Positions 11,692-22,984 of a DNA stretch of 32,685 nt are shown here, piece after piece. A program made the translations under genes and the position numbers. The DNA comes from Saccoglossus kowalevskii (taxonomy: Eukaryota; Hemichordata; Enteropneusta; Harrimaniidae). Under the pieces are notes generated by a model that saw nothing but the letters and a program-made list of their open reading frames with translations, was not told the origin of the DNA and searched no databases. The stretch spans positions 427,055 through 459,739 of the forward strand of contig NW_003123412.1 in the NCBI RefSeq assembly GCF_000003605.2, read 5' to 3'. Within the stretch, counting starts at the first letter, position 1; each line of letters begins with the position of its first letter.

Positions 11692-12985
11692 ATGCTTTAC
11701 AATCAGAACACGCTCACTAGCATACCAATTCACTCTTATGTAGGGCATCACATTCATTGTGGCAATATCGGCAAATGCATTCCAAATACACTCCGTTATA
11801 GAAACCATACACGGCATGTGAGCTATCACAAGAAATCTTTTATACGACTTATACCTTAAGTCTGGAGCCGCATGCAACTATGTACTTATTTAAGTATTAC
11901 ATGCAGTATCTGAGAAATGATCGGCTTATAATGACGTTTTTTTACCTTCATTTCGAGTATACGGATTAGTTTATGTCATCACAATTTCATTTTCTTCACG
12001 TATTTAATAAAACAGACTTCGTTAGAATTTCTCGCGTCTCCCGGGAAACCAGATCCCCCGATAAAAGATTGCCACAATATTCATTCAACATCCTTGTCAA
12101 ATAAGTGCGTTTTATATTTTAGTCTTTAATGTGTCATACATTATAAATTTAGTGAGACCAATATAATGAATTCAATAACATCAAGTGTATTACACGCTTA
12201 ATATGATCTGACGGATACTATCACAGTTCCCACTATGAATACACAGATTGCAAATCGGGCGTGTTGCGTTAATAACACAAGACCATTATTAACTTCCCAT
12301 TTTGCAAATAAGCGAACCTTTGATGAATTTCACCATGATTTTTTCACTTCCTCGCAATAACTAACTTAATTCCCTTGTGTTATGCTGAGAGCGTTCTTTA
12401 TATATTAGCCCAAACCGCTTTCAAATATTTCCGCCATTTTGGTTACGCCGCGAATCCTTGCGATGCGTTGTTAGCTAACGTTACGAAACGTTCGGTAACA
12501 AAATGCTCGGCACGAGTGCTGGAGACTGATTCTTACAAGGACTTTCCTCTTTGAATTCACCAATCAAATACGTTTGACAGTCTCTGAGTCGCAGGAAAAC
12601 TTGATCGCATTTTTTTTCAAGTGGCATCATAATATTAATTATTCACGAAAACGTTTGATTCGGATAAACAAATGAGTAAACAAAAAATATAAATACCGAC
12701 GTTTATATCTTTTGAAATGCCAAGTGCTTTGCTCAAACCACTATCTTTATCGTCTGCGTAAGTTGTCTTCATTTGATGCACTAACACATTCTATGATTAT
12801 GTCAGCTTCAACTTTTGACTATATAGACTCCTATAAGTGCAAGACGTCATTGGTAATGTCCCCTGATGAGATCAGTTCGATGGGTGCCTTTTTTATTTCT
12901 AAAAATTCGAACAAGGGACTAAACTAGCTTTCTTGCTCTGAACTGTTCATACAGTAATTGACCCGTCGTAAAACAACAAATCAAT

Positions 12986-13330
12986 TTTCGACTTCTTCTT
13001 AAAAACTATCAGCTCAAATGCTTTGGTACTTGGGAGGAGCTCTGTCAGATTTGTTCAGTTTATGAAGATATCTTCAATTTTCTAGTTGCGGCGATTATTT
13101 CTGTAAAAACTGCTATTTACGACTTAAACCACCAGCTCAATTGCTTTAATACTTGGCGTTTAGGTATTCTGGGTGGCCCAATCAATTATGTTTATTTTGT
13201 GAAGATATTTTTAATTTGCTCAGGCTATTTGTGTCGAATATTTGTATCATTCTTGGTAAAAAAATAATATTTTCGACTTCTCCTTGAAAACTACCAGCTG
13301 AATTGATACTTGGTATTAAACTCATTCCCT
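12986..13330. repeat. Three-copy diverged tandem repeat
   Basis: A unit beginning TTTCGACTTCTTCTTAAAAA, then an ACCAGCTCAATTGCTTT-like block and a TACTTGG block, occurs three times. The CGACTT anchors lie at 12989, 13120 and 13274, giving periods of 131 and 154 bases. Copies 1 and 2 also share a GTGAAGATAT-type block in their second half; copy 3 is cut short. No coding potential is seen. Confidence 0.75.
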
Positions 13331-15930
13331 TGATTTTTATTAATATTTGTATTTCAATGATAGTTGGTTAAAACAACCAGTTGATGATAGATATTAGTGT
13401 AAATATGTTCATAAACATTATAATAACAGTTAAATAAATAACCAAGATCCTGTAAACGATTTTAAATACAAATTATTTGCTTTATAAACCTTCGACATAC
13501 ATCTAAACTATTCATAATATCTCTCTATCAGTTTCTTTTGGAATATTGCAATATCATTTCTAAAGATTCTTGTTTGTTTAGACACTTTCAATCCTAAAAG
13601 CATGATCTCTTTGACTTAACCATTGTAACCAGGAGCGCTTTGTGACATCAACTATATAACGAATGCATTTAGATTTGTCACACAATAATCTCTCCACGTG
13701 TAATGTTGAGAATGAAAATTATAGCTGTAAATATGCATGAATATGATAAGACATTGTCTGTTGAGTAGCTCTGTTCTGAATCACGTTGCTGATGGTGCCT
13801 GTAGGCGGTTGATTTAGTTGGCGACGTTTCTCTCTGAAAACCTTTTTCAATCAAACTTAGAGGAAATAAATTTCTTGAAATATTATTGAAGTAGATAATA
13901 ATTGCATCATAGGGTGGTTCTATACTTGAATACGAATAATTAATGTGCGATCATAAGCATAGAATTTAATTTCATATTCGATCAGAGATACTTTATGCAA
14001 GTTTTAAACTGTTGAGGCATAAAAACACCACTAAAGAGTCCTTCAAAGGATAATGTTCCAATGGAAAGTGGAAAGAAGATAGCGTTTTTTTATGATCAGT
14101 TTATTTTGGCGCCCACTGTAACATGAGAATATATTCACTATTCTGTATTTGGTTACACCATACAATAACTATGCAAATGTAGAAAGTGCATGTTACAGAA
14201 TAACAGGGAAGTATGAATGGAGCTAGGAAAAAAGGAAGCTCCATGGAATACATAGTCTCTTGCCAGTCAATTCAACACAAAGTCTCTGGATGCACCCATG
14301 TTGTTTGTCAAGTCGGAATCACATATTAAAAATGAATATTTTCGTGAATATAATAAAAAACAGACAGTAGATGAATGGAATTATGTTGCCAAATTTCGTC
14401 CCAAGGGGCGCCTAGCCCGTGCTAGACGTTTGCACGCACGTCGTTAAAAATGGATCAGATTTCGCTCGGCATATTCTTTTCTAAGTCTTTACCGTGATTA
14501 CCTCGTAAACCGTGGAAAGGAAATGTGCGTGAACACGGACAATGACAGACACAACTGGCGTGGATTTTTCATAATTCGGCAATGATTTTGGTAAGGCAAT
14601 ACATTTCGTTGTGATTTATAGCAAATCGCGGAAATTATATCAATTTATTTGAAGAACTTTTTTGTGATTAAAGTACGACTATCTACGAAATTGGGTTGAA
14701 AAAAATGGTGGTATCACAATATATCGACTGAGCATGAACCAAAGGGTGGATTAAAATGTGCTGGTTAACAAATGGCTGCACAAAAATGATAAATTTCACT
14801 GGGTATGGATCGCTTCCGTCACGGCAACTGAAATCCCACAACGATAAATCGTTAAAGAGCTATTTAATGGAAATATTACTTGTTGTTTCAGCTTGACGAA
14901 ACCTATTGTCAACAAAATAGTCTGTCTAATAGATTGATATAGCTGGGCAATGAACAGCGCTGTCATCAACACAAATAAAAATGTCGTATATGTCGATCTT
15001 ATTATGTAATCTTACCCAGATTTATCGCCTCCAGTCTTCTTGAAACATTTAGCTGGTTTTGAGCAAATGGTTACCACGACAACCCCATATGCAAATAAGG
15101 CACACACAATACTGTGTCTAATACATAGTTGCGTATCTGACTTGCACGTCTGCGTCAATCGGAAACATTTATTACATACTCAAAAGTTCAGTTTCTGCGT
15201 ATATCGATTCCAAACAGTTCTAGATTTTTTCAAAAGAGGTGATATCTTGCGTATTTAGGTGCCAATAGGGTCCATATCGAACACGAAGCGACGAGACGTC
15301 CACTGCCCTTTAAAGCGACAAAATGGTTGCACAGAGCGGGTTCGAATGTCGTGTGAAAACGCAATTTATTGTACACGCGTTGTATGTGTCCATGGGACCC
15401 ATATTAGGCAAGACACGTTGCAATGAGTGTGGTGACTTTGCGTTTTATAACTGCGAAGGGTTACAATCATTTGCGAAATAATTGGACACACGAGACACAT
15501 GTTTTATTTGTCATTTAAATGGTCATCACGTACATTGGGTTACTTAAAGATTATTGGGTAATCAGTGTGTACAGTCTCTGTGATTCCATGTCGAAATCGT
15601 ATCGTATTTAACTTATGTAACGTTTCCCATCATTATCTTCGTGAATAGTACATGGTACGCTGTAATTAACAAAGTAATATACCGATTACTTGTACTTATT
15701 CGTGCGTTTCGTCATTTAAATCGTACAACTGAGCATAATGTGTTCATCAGTAAAAACGTGACTGCTTTACAAAATACAAAACGTCTACTGTATGGCAAGC
15801 TATATTGTTGAGTCTGTTTAATTTATGTCTTGAGACTCCAATGTTGTGATATGTACAGTCAATACTATGACAGAACTCCATACCCTCCCCGTGGCTTTCG
15901 TTGCGTATGGAAGTTATTTTCACGAGCGAT

Positions 15931-15994
15931 GCGGTGTATCCTGCGGCCGTACTTTCACGAGCGAAGCGAGTGAAAGTACAGCAGAATACACCGC
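15931..15994. repeat. 64-base near-perfect hairpin
   Basis: Nested inverted arms: GCGGTGTAT (15931-15939) pairs with ATACACCGC (15986-15994), CTGC (15941-15944) with GCAG (15981-15984), and GTACTTTCAC (15949-15958) with GTGAAAGTAC (15970-15979). The loop is GAGCGAAGCGA. Only a one-base mismatch and a small asymmetric bulge interrupt 23 base pairs. Just upstream, TTTTCACGAGCGATGCGG (from 15917) repeats part of the loop arm. It could be a small mobile-element relic or a structured RNA; nothing in the context decides. Confidence 0.85.
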
Positions 15995-16688
15995 AGAATA
16001 CTAGACAAGTATATTCATGTACCCCAAGGGAAAAATATCATACTTCTAAATATTGTTTATTTCGAAAAACTGTACTCCTGAAGGGACTACTTTGTTTGCT
16101 CTCAGACTTCATTTGCATATGGGTTGTGGAAATACCGATTTTGATTTCAGGGACGAATCAAAATAAACTGCAGTACATATGTAATAAATTCCATTATTAT
16201 GTGCTAATACAAAATATATACAGTTGACGGGAAACGGTCATAAATATGTCTTAAGAACAGTCAATGTCAAAACGTATATAGTCGTCGTTGACGTTTCTAT
16301 GGCTAATCTATAGGTCTATATTTGTGTAGACATCTTATGAACTTATTCTTCTACTTACTATGATTCATACCAAAACAAAGAAATATATCGAACATGAAAA
16401 TCATGAAAGATCCATGCATGTGCCAGCAGAGGTGGATTATCCATAGCCTTGAAAAGGTTCACAGAGGGGATTACAATGAAGTCAGTGGAGACGAAAAAGA
16501 TACAATGACGACAGGACAGTTGAATCAGGAATTGTACACTTTAAATATGTTTAAAATGTGGTGGGATTATGGTCAGTAGCATACACGCTGATATGAAGAA
16601 GTGCTAACATCCGGAGTCCTTATTGAACAAGTTGAAAATGCTGACAAAAACAGGTTTATTGGAATATGACAGTTAATATGATTCATCT

Positions 16689-16805
16689 ATGTTATTTCCT
16701 TACATTGATGGTGTCAATCATTTTATTGGAACTCTGATCCAAATATCTATAAAAGCATTTATTACATTCTTCTTCCAAAAAAGTTGCTCAGTGCCAGGTT
16801 ATAAG
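16689..16805 (+). CDS. Alternative candidate TM1 exon (low confidence)
   Basis: An ATG opens 39 codons that end at a good donor AAG|GTGAAT in phase 0, which joins directly to the 21778 exon. The translation has a hydrophobic stretch with one Lys (FIGTLIQISIKAFITFFF) followed by QKSC, similar to the QKS that follows TM1 in some KCNMB proteins. The frame closes six codons after the donor. It is listed because it competes with 20297-20409 for the TM1 role; at most one is expected to be right. Open frames of this size are common by chance here. Confidence 0.13.
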
Positions 16806-19800
16806 GTGAATGTTATACTATGACTGGTGAGTTAAAACTAATTTTCATAAATATTCACCAATGAGGCTCGGTATAATCTAGACATTGTACTATTGAAGAT
16901 ATATTCTTAAAATAAGAGCTCTGTATTTACTCACGAATAATGTAGTTGTTGATATTATTCAGTTGCTAGCCTATCCGATTCGACAATCGCTCGTAAAAAG
17001 ATATTTCCACCTGAATAAAGAATGTATTGTTTTTCTTCAAAAACATATGCCCTGTGATAAGAATTGTTCTACCTCTATTTGCAAATAATGCACGCCTATA
17101 TATTATAAATCAAATTATAAACCTTATCCTTCCTACTAGATATCCAAACGACGTATATAGCTTCTGTCTAAATGGTTCATAATGTCAAAATATCTGTACA
17201 TGCACTATAAACACTACTGTTGCTTGACGTTGAATATTTCTCTATATGACACAATTGTATATATTAACTCCAACAGTCAATACTTAGTGTGATTTGTTCT
17301 ATCTGATGTATGCCATGCTTATCACAGGAACAATATTTTGGTTTGAAAATGGCAAATGATAGGCCAACAATATATATAGCAGAATAAGCCCCTTGTGTTC
17401 ACACAAGGATGAGAATGCCTTTAATGCCTGGGAAGTGTTATTATAGCTGGTAGTACGCGCTGCAATTTGTTTTCGAATATAACCATGACTATTGAGACTA
17501 AGGTGAGACTAATTTGACTAATAATGTTGGCTTTGCTTCTTATATCTTTCTGTAGTATGGGGTTTTAATCGTGCTTTTCAATCAAAGTAACAACAAAGTT
17601 GAATGGCAGAGCATGCCATGAATGTGATATATTAGAAAATGAGACGTAGTTCATCGCAGCATGTATAGAAGTTCTAAAAGAAAGACATAACCTATACAAT
17701 TAATTTCCCAGTGATACGTTCAAGAACTACAGTAAGAGAACAATTCATGAAAGGCTAGGATGATCAAATTACATTCAAACATTTTTTAGATTAAGGACAA
17801 AATTCCAAATCAAACGACAGGCTAGTGTTTCAAGCTTCATTGATTATTTGATCAAACCAGATTGTCATTACGTTAAAATTAATTCTATTATATTCGACTA
17901 TTTCCATTATATTCTCATATCATGTGACAATTACTTTCGTTTAAAAAAATGCTCACATAGTTTAATTCTTTTAATACCCAACTTGTTTCAATTTCACCAA
18001 ATAAAACCGAAATTATGTTTTCCATATTCCTTAAAGTGTGATAGAAACGTGTAAGCAAAGAGATGGTTCATTTAATATATGTCAAAACTGAGAAAAATGC
18101 ATACAAACTTACAAAACGTGGAACCAAAATGACGGTGAGAAGAATTGTGGTGTTTCAGTAGTCAATACGGATGTGTTTACAACAATTTTGTTCGTGGAAA
18201 TCAATCTCAAAAGATATAGACATTACACGTATACAGGATTATAATATACATGAAACGGAGAAGATAATCATAAGCTAAATTTACTATTTCGTATTCCTTA
18301 TTCTCGCCGAAGCACCTTTCGCAATTCATGCACAAAATAAGCAGTCTGATTACTCACTGTTGAAATAATCTACAATTTCTTTGCAGAAGCGTAATGAGGC
18401 TTGGTACGATTACATTTTTGTATAACGGATAACCTTTGGCACTGATAAATAGTGGTGGCCATCTTGTTGTTTAGAACGTTCTACACCTATTAAATGCTGC
18501 ACAGGAAATTATTTTTATAATACCAAATGCAATCTTCTATTATTTAGGATATCTCATTTGTATAAATCTGTGAAACTGCCTTGAATTTATAATGTATGAA
18601 AATTTGTATGACTATTTTCGGAAAACATAGATTATGTATCGCCCTCTAACATGACTTATATAACTAAATTTAATGGTAAATAAATAATATTGAGTTCTAT
18701 TTTACAAGTGTTCTGGGACTAAATGATCTCTTTTATCTTGCGGCTATATACATCATGTAGATATATGAGTGCATTGGGTCACGGAGTTTCGTCATGACAT
18801 TAGAAGTTAGGCACCGTTAGTTTGTTGAGATATCGTCTTTCTCAGAGGTACACGTTTCCGCTTTACGAATTTCACAGCCAGTCCCAATATATGGTTTCAA
18901 ATTTCATATGCATCTTCCCGTTAATGGTATTGTTTGGCCACAGGCAATACATCGAAGCATACTCGGTCGAATCGACTCGATCCAGTTGAAAATACGAATT
19001 CATGTAAGGCAAACTTTCCTGCTCTTTGTTTGTAAAGCATTCACTTTCCTCAATACATAGATGTTACTGATAAGCGTGGTAGCGTCAAGGTCTCCAATAT
19101 TTAATTAAGTCCTAAAGAATGCATTGAGAACAGCACGCGGGGTTTAAAAACTCGGATCCGTTTAAATATAATCGAATGCATCTCTTTTGTGAAGTTACAG
19201 ATGAAAATCATGTAGGGTTTCCAAGCTGTTATTATTAATATGTCATTTTTTTATTAACGGGTACAAAAGGTGGTATTTGAATGAAATCGTGTATAGTTTG
19301 CATATGTATTTAATTCGGAGATCAAACTGAAAATACGTCTATGCGCGGCGAACAATTTAAGCTTCGGCGAAACTGACTAATTGTGCTATATGTTGAATAT
19401 AATTTGGCTCAAAGCCCAATTTCCGTTCACATCGTCAGAACTGCGTGCAATTTTCTCTTCCTTTCAACGTAGTCCGCGTATAAATGAAGACAATATAGCT
19501 GTGGTAACTAGTGCGTTATGAACGCGATCACCATAATCTCCCAGTTGTCGAGATTAAAGCGGGTTCTTTGAAAGCAACAAATAACATTTTTTTCCGTCGT
19601 ATCTTTGTGTAACGAATAAACTATTAAACCCGCCGTTAAGGTGCTCTGCAGAGCGAAAATAAAAATGCAAAATGCAAAAAGACTGGAAATAGTGAGAGAA
19701 AGTGATCGACAATGATCACAAGACGGTGAGTGGTGGTATCGCGCATTAACGTTAAGAGTAGCGTCACGTTGCGTGCGTTCGTGGAAACAAACAACGTACT

Positions 19801-19843
19801 TTACGTGTCTATTAGTGACCACTGTTTAGTTTCATGCCGTATT

Positions 19844-19854
19844 CAAGATGGCGG
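19844..19854 (+). promoter_or_regulatory. YY1-like site / ATGGCGG start context
   Basis: CAAGATGGCGG matches the animal YY1 core (AAGATGGCGGC) and is often found at transcription or translation starts. The ATG at 19848 leads to only six codons before a stop, so if transcribed it would act as a short upstream ORF. It lies about 450 bases before the candidate first exon at 20297. Confidence 0.25.
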
Positions 19855-20296
19855 ACCCCGTACAGTAAATATCGTATTTATTTTATTATCACTTGTGCGC
19901 CAGCTAACTGTGTTCAAGACGAACGTCTTAAATGATTGATTGTCGTTACGGGAACACTATTTGTAGCGTTGTGTTTGAAATGAGTTTTAGAGAATATGTT
20001 TGTGTCAGAGATCAATAATATATTTACGAGATTCGTACACATCTGACGTAATCTTATTTATTGTAAATTTTAATTGTATAGTTTTCGCTGGGACCAAAGG
20101 TCAATTAATTGTACATTTCCGTCGAATTGAGTGAAAGCGAGTACTCGCCAGTGTACCATTATACCTAGTACCCTTTATATTGCGCAATTAATAGTGTCAC
20201 GACATGATCCGTTAAATCGAGTGACTTTTTTTTCAAAAGAGCCTCATTATACAGTCGCTCTGTGGTGTAGTGTTTAAACTGTGGCTTTGATGGAAA

Positions 20297-20409
20297 ATGA
20301 GATGCTGCACCGTATTATGGGTAATCACGTTTGCCCTTTTTCGTAGTTATGACACGGTCGCTTTAGTGCAGCAAGATTGTCGGCATTCATTCGGCCTAGT
20401 CAAATTATG
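20297..20409 (+). CDS. Possible first coding exon (hydrophobic N-terminus), BK beta-like gene
   Basis: An ATG with A at -3 opens 37 codons plus two bases and ends at a near-consensus donor ATG|GTAAGT (20409/20410), phase 2. An in-frame TGA lies at 20288-20290. The peptide starts with a short hydrophobic stretch (CCTVLWVITFALF), then RSY and, ten residues after the Tyr, a Cys. This recalls the end of TM1 in KCNMB2-type subunits (LLRSY followed by Cys eleven residues on). The hydrophobic run is only about 13-15 residues, short for TM1, and the usual cytoplasmic N-terminus is absent; it could instead be a signal peptide of something else. It lies in the relatively CpG-containing block upstream of the secure exon. 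Phase 2 does not join directly to the 21778 exon but does join through 21227-21299. Confidence 0.27.
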
Positions 20410-20462
20410 GTAAGTAAACGTGCCCTAATCAGAGGTAAACTGCGAATTTCCCGCCAATTTAG

Positions 20463-20491
20463 GAGACGCATAAAAGAAGACGCATAAAAGC
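20463..20491. repeat. Two tandem copies of GACGCATAAAAG
   Basis: The unit occurs twice in a row with two to three bases between. It sits between the candidate first exon and the next candidate exon of the BK beta-like gene. Confidence 0.8.
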
Positions 20492-21226
20492 GATGGGGGA
20501 GTGTCTCACACTGAGTAAAATGCTACATTATATTTTGCTATCTGTGATCTGCGCGGCAGTAGGTTTACCTCAATTACCGCACAGTATTGTGGCAGTTGCG
20601 ATTGCTTAGGTAGAATGCAAAGTTAGGGGGCTTCCAGCGAACTAATCACTAGGTAATATCGTGTACCGACGACCTTTAAAAACCTCATGTGGTTCGATTG
20701 CTTCATTCAGTCACAGCTCACTCATACTCGAAGTCAGCTTAAACTATTGAATTGGAAATATCGATGATTTTAAGTATTTTCTATATTTTTTCGATATAAC
20801 AAGTTTTCATACACTAGAGAGCCTATAGCCTAGAAGGCAGTTTGTTTCCGCGGTCTCCAAGACTACATGGCGTCAATCGAGTTACTTCCATTATAATCAT
20901 AAGGGCAGTATTTGACAAATAAATGAAGAGCAATTTATGTTCTGTGTACATTACAATTCTTTTAATATCTATCACTACCACACTTTATTGACAAATCAGG
21001 AATATAAATATGAATATAAACAATATAACAATATAAACAGGAAAATCAGCTGTCTCAAAATAAGGTCACAGTGAATCCCATGCGTTAGTTAATTGAATCA
21101 GGTTTCATTTACATAAATCCGAAATTATTTTATTTTCAAACTTAATTTTATGTTTTATATTTTTTAACCTGTTGCCTGGAAAGTGGTCTACTTTTCTCTA
21201 AACAATAATTGTATTTATTATTACAG

Positions 21227-21299
21227 TCTCAAAAATTCCAAAAGAAATGTTGTTCGAGTCATAAAAATCGTTAATTCGAATGGAAAATTCATAATCCAT
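21227..21299 (+). CDS. Possible small internal exon of the BK beta-subunit-like gene
   Basis: A clear acceptor sits at 21211-21226 (GTATTTATTATTACAG). The following 73 nt stay open in the frame that takes a phase-2 donor upstream, and end at a weak donor CAT|GTAAAA in phase 0. With the 20297-20409 candidate the junction codon would be TGT (Cys). The peptide includes VIKIVNSNGKFIIH, loosely like QVYVNxSGKxLLYH of KCNMB loops. That makes it a competitor of the 21778 exon for the same role. The open frame runs past the donor to a TGA at about 21358. Both membership in the gene and use as an exon are inference. Confidence 0.2.
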
Positions 21300-21777
21300 G
21301 TAAAAAACGCAACAATATTCTTTATATATTTTAGAAGTTTAGGATGGTTGAAAGGGTGAGGATCATGAGTGTAAACTGTTTCTTGTCACTGAGTAATTTG
21401 GTACTATGTGTAACTAAGTTAATAATAACGAAAATAACGCGTAACGTAGGTACCAGTATTTCACAAATAACTACACTAATCGCTATTTGAGGTATCTTCC
21501 AATCACATGGACGTTCACCTTGGAATTATAAGCATCGGTGGGTGCATTTCAATATAACCGCCAAGCCTTCACACACTTGACACATGAACTAACAGTTTAC
21601 ATAATTTAATTGAGCCATCAAACATCGCGTTTCAGAGAAAAACGCGACGAAAATCTCCAACATGCACATAAATTGTCGACAAGTCATTTCAACAATTCAG
21701 TTGTTATCGTATAAGTGGTAAACGAGAAAAAAAGTCGCTGAAGTCAATATAAGATTAATGCTTTGTGTATTCGCTAG

Positions 21778-21888
21778 TTGAAGTATGAGGGCGACACACC
21801 AAAACATAAAGTTGAGTATAAACTATACGCTTATGTCCAAGCACGGCTAGACAACGAACACGTTTATATAACTTATAATGAGGATAGG
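21778..21888 (+). CDS. Candidate penultimate exon of the BK beta-subunit-like gene
   Basis: This is an inferred internal exon of 111 nt (37 codons). Seen: an acceptor AG at 21776-21777 after a moderately pyrimidine-rich stretch, and a donor AGG|GTAATT at 21888/21889. Both ends are phase 0, matching the phase of the terminal exon. The reading frame is closed by TAG directly at the acceptor, so it can only be read as a spliced exon. The peptide contains YAYVQARLDNEHVYITYNED. In position and pattern this resembles the vertebrate loop segment YPCxQVxVN...LLYHxE, which directly precedes the CSYIPxC motif. The conserved Cys of YPC is replaced (YAY), and the spacing to CSFDVC is about five residues shorter than in vertebrates. 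Later in-frame donors (for example CGG|GTTTCA, ACG|GTACAT) would lengthen the exon. Weakness: short similarities of this kind can arise by chance. Confidence 0.42.
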
Positions 21889-22984
21889 GTAATTTCTACG
21901 GCTTTGGAGTATTTCCTACGGGTTTCACCTTTACTCACGGTACATGTACTATCTTGTTATCGATATCCCAAGGCAATCTCGCCGTGTTGTTATTTAATAT
22001 GCGTACAGTGGATATGAAACTAGAAATTAAATAGATAGTACATTTTTAATTAGCAAGATTCATCGTGACACGCGATGATTGGAACAAGGTGCATGTATCT
22101 CAATTCATCTGAATACTTGGACTGATATGCATTCAACAAATTAGCAACTGTACTGTTATTTGTGTGTTTTTAAATATAACTATCTTTAAAATTCAAAAAT
22201 ATACGTGTTTGCCGGAAGACGTTCGCTTTTGGAAATTGAAAATGCACGATGTCATGACGTGTGAGTGGGTTATAATTTGCTAATGTGTCTAGCCATTTTT
22301 ACTGAATTACCGTAACGGAGATTGGAATGTGTCTATAATGCTGGAGGAGGTTTTATCCAATTGGATCATGTTAAAAAATGATGCAATATTGTTAGACTAT
22401 GTTCTCCCCTGACACAAATATAGCACAATCGGTTTGGAGAGAATACATTGTAATGCGCCTATATTATAGACATCGTCCTGTGGCTATGATGCGTTTTAAT
22501 GGAACATCGTCTCGCGGGGCAGACAGCTTGTCAATTTGCATATAAATAACATATGTTAATAGTAATTACCATATAAAGAATTATTATGCAATATTGTTGA
22601 CTATCATATATGGAGCAATTGATAAATACGTGTGTGTATATTGTATTTACATTAGCAGTAAAACTTATTTCATTGAATACACCTATATATAAATCAATGT
22701 GTATCCATTGTAGGCCGTTGAAATTTTAATAAATGAGTTTAATTAAACTTCACTCAAATTGAATATAATGTAATTTCTCTGTAATTTCACCTTTTATAGA
22801 AGACCTTTATGTGTGTGGCTTAAATCCGATTTTATATCTTACTTGCATTCAGTTACCGACACATCTGTCAATTTGAGATATGTCGTCATACATGACCCTC
22901 GCTAATGTATCTTGTTAAAAAGAATGCTTTATTTTTTATTTATTTATTTATTTATTCATTCATTCATTCATTCATTCATTTCAG
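21889..22984 (+). other. Probable last intron of the BK beta-like gene
   Basis: This stretch lies between the candidate donor at 21889 and the secure acceptor at 22984, 1096 bases with GT...AG ends. It is AT-rich, has no coding signal, and ends in a (TTTA)n(TTCA)n microsatellite that forms the whole pyrimidine tract. The 3' end is well supported; the 5' end depends on the candidate exon. Confidence 0.45.
22929..22982 (+). repeat. Microsatellite (TTTA)n then (TTCA)n at the splice acceptor
   Basis: A run of TTTA units passes into about six TTCA/ATTC units and ends two bases before the acceptor AG. No interrupting bases are seen inside each block. It supplies the polypyrimidine tract of the KCNMB-like terminal exon. 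Confidence 0.95.

Larger units (their letters stand above)
10965..15930. other. Non-coding stretch after the gap
   Basis: Apart from the minus-strand open stretches near 11.2-11.9 kb and the tandem repeat near 13 kb, nothing supportable is seen. A reverse-strand YY1-like ATGGCGG lies at 12431-12442, with a minus-strand frame of ten codons. Confidence 0.55.
15995..20296. other. Non-coding or intronic sequence upstream of the BK beta-like gene
   Basis: No certain exon. Holds the alternative TM1 exon candidate (16689-16805), a tiny ATG-donor candidate (17485-17502) and, from about 19.4 kb, a block richer in CpG in which both strands stay open (minus 19508-19822, plus 19730-19939). That block may be a promoter or 5' region. 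Confidence 0.45.

Noticed and set aside
15335-15350. GGGTTCGAATG resembling a tRNA B box
   Set aside because: No matching 3' half of the stem and no A box at the required distance.
15901-16227. 108-codon forward frame
   Set aside because: It runs through the hairpin and low-complexity AT sequence; its length is within chance expectation and no homology is recognised.
17485-17502. ATG plus six codons ending at a strong donor AAG|GTGAGA as a tiny first exon
   Set aside because: The phase would suit the channel gene, but six codons give no evidence and such ATG-donor pairs are frequent.
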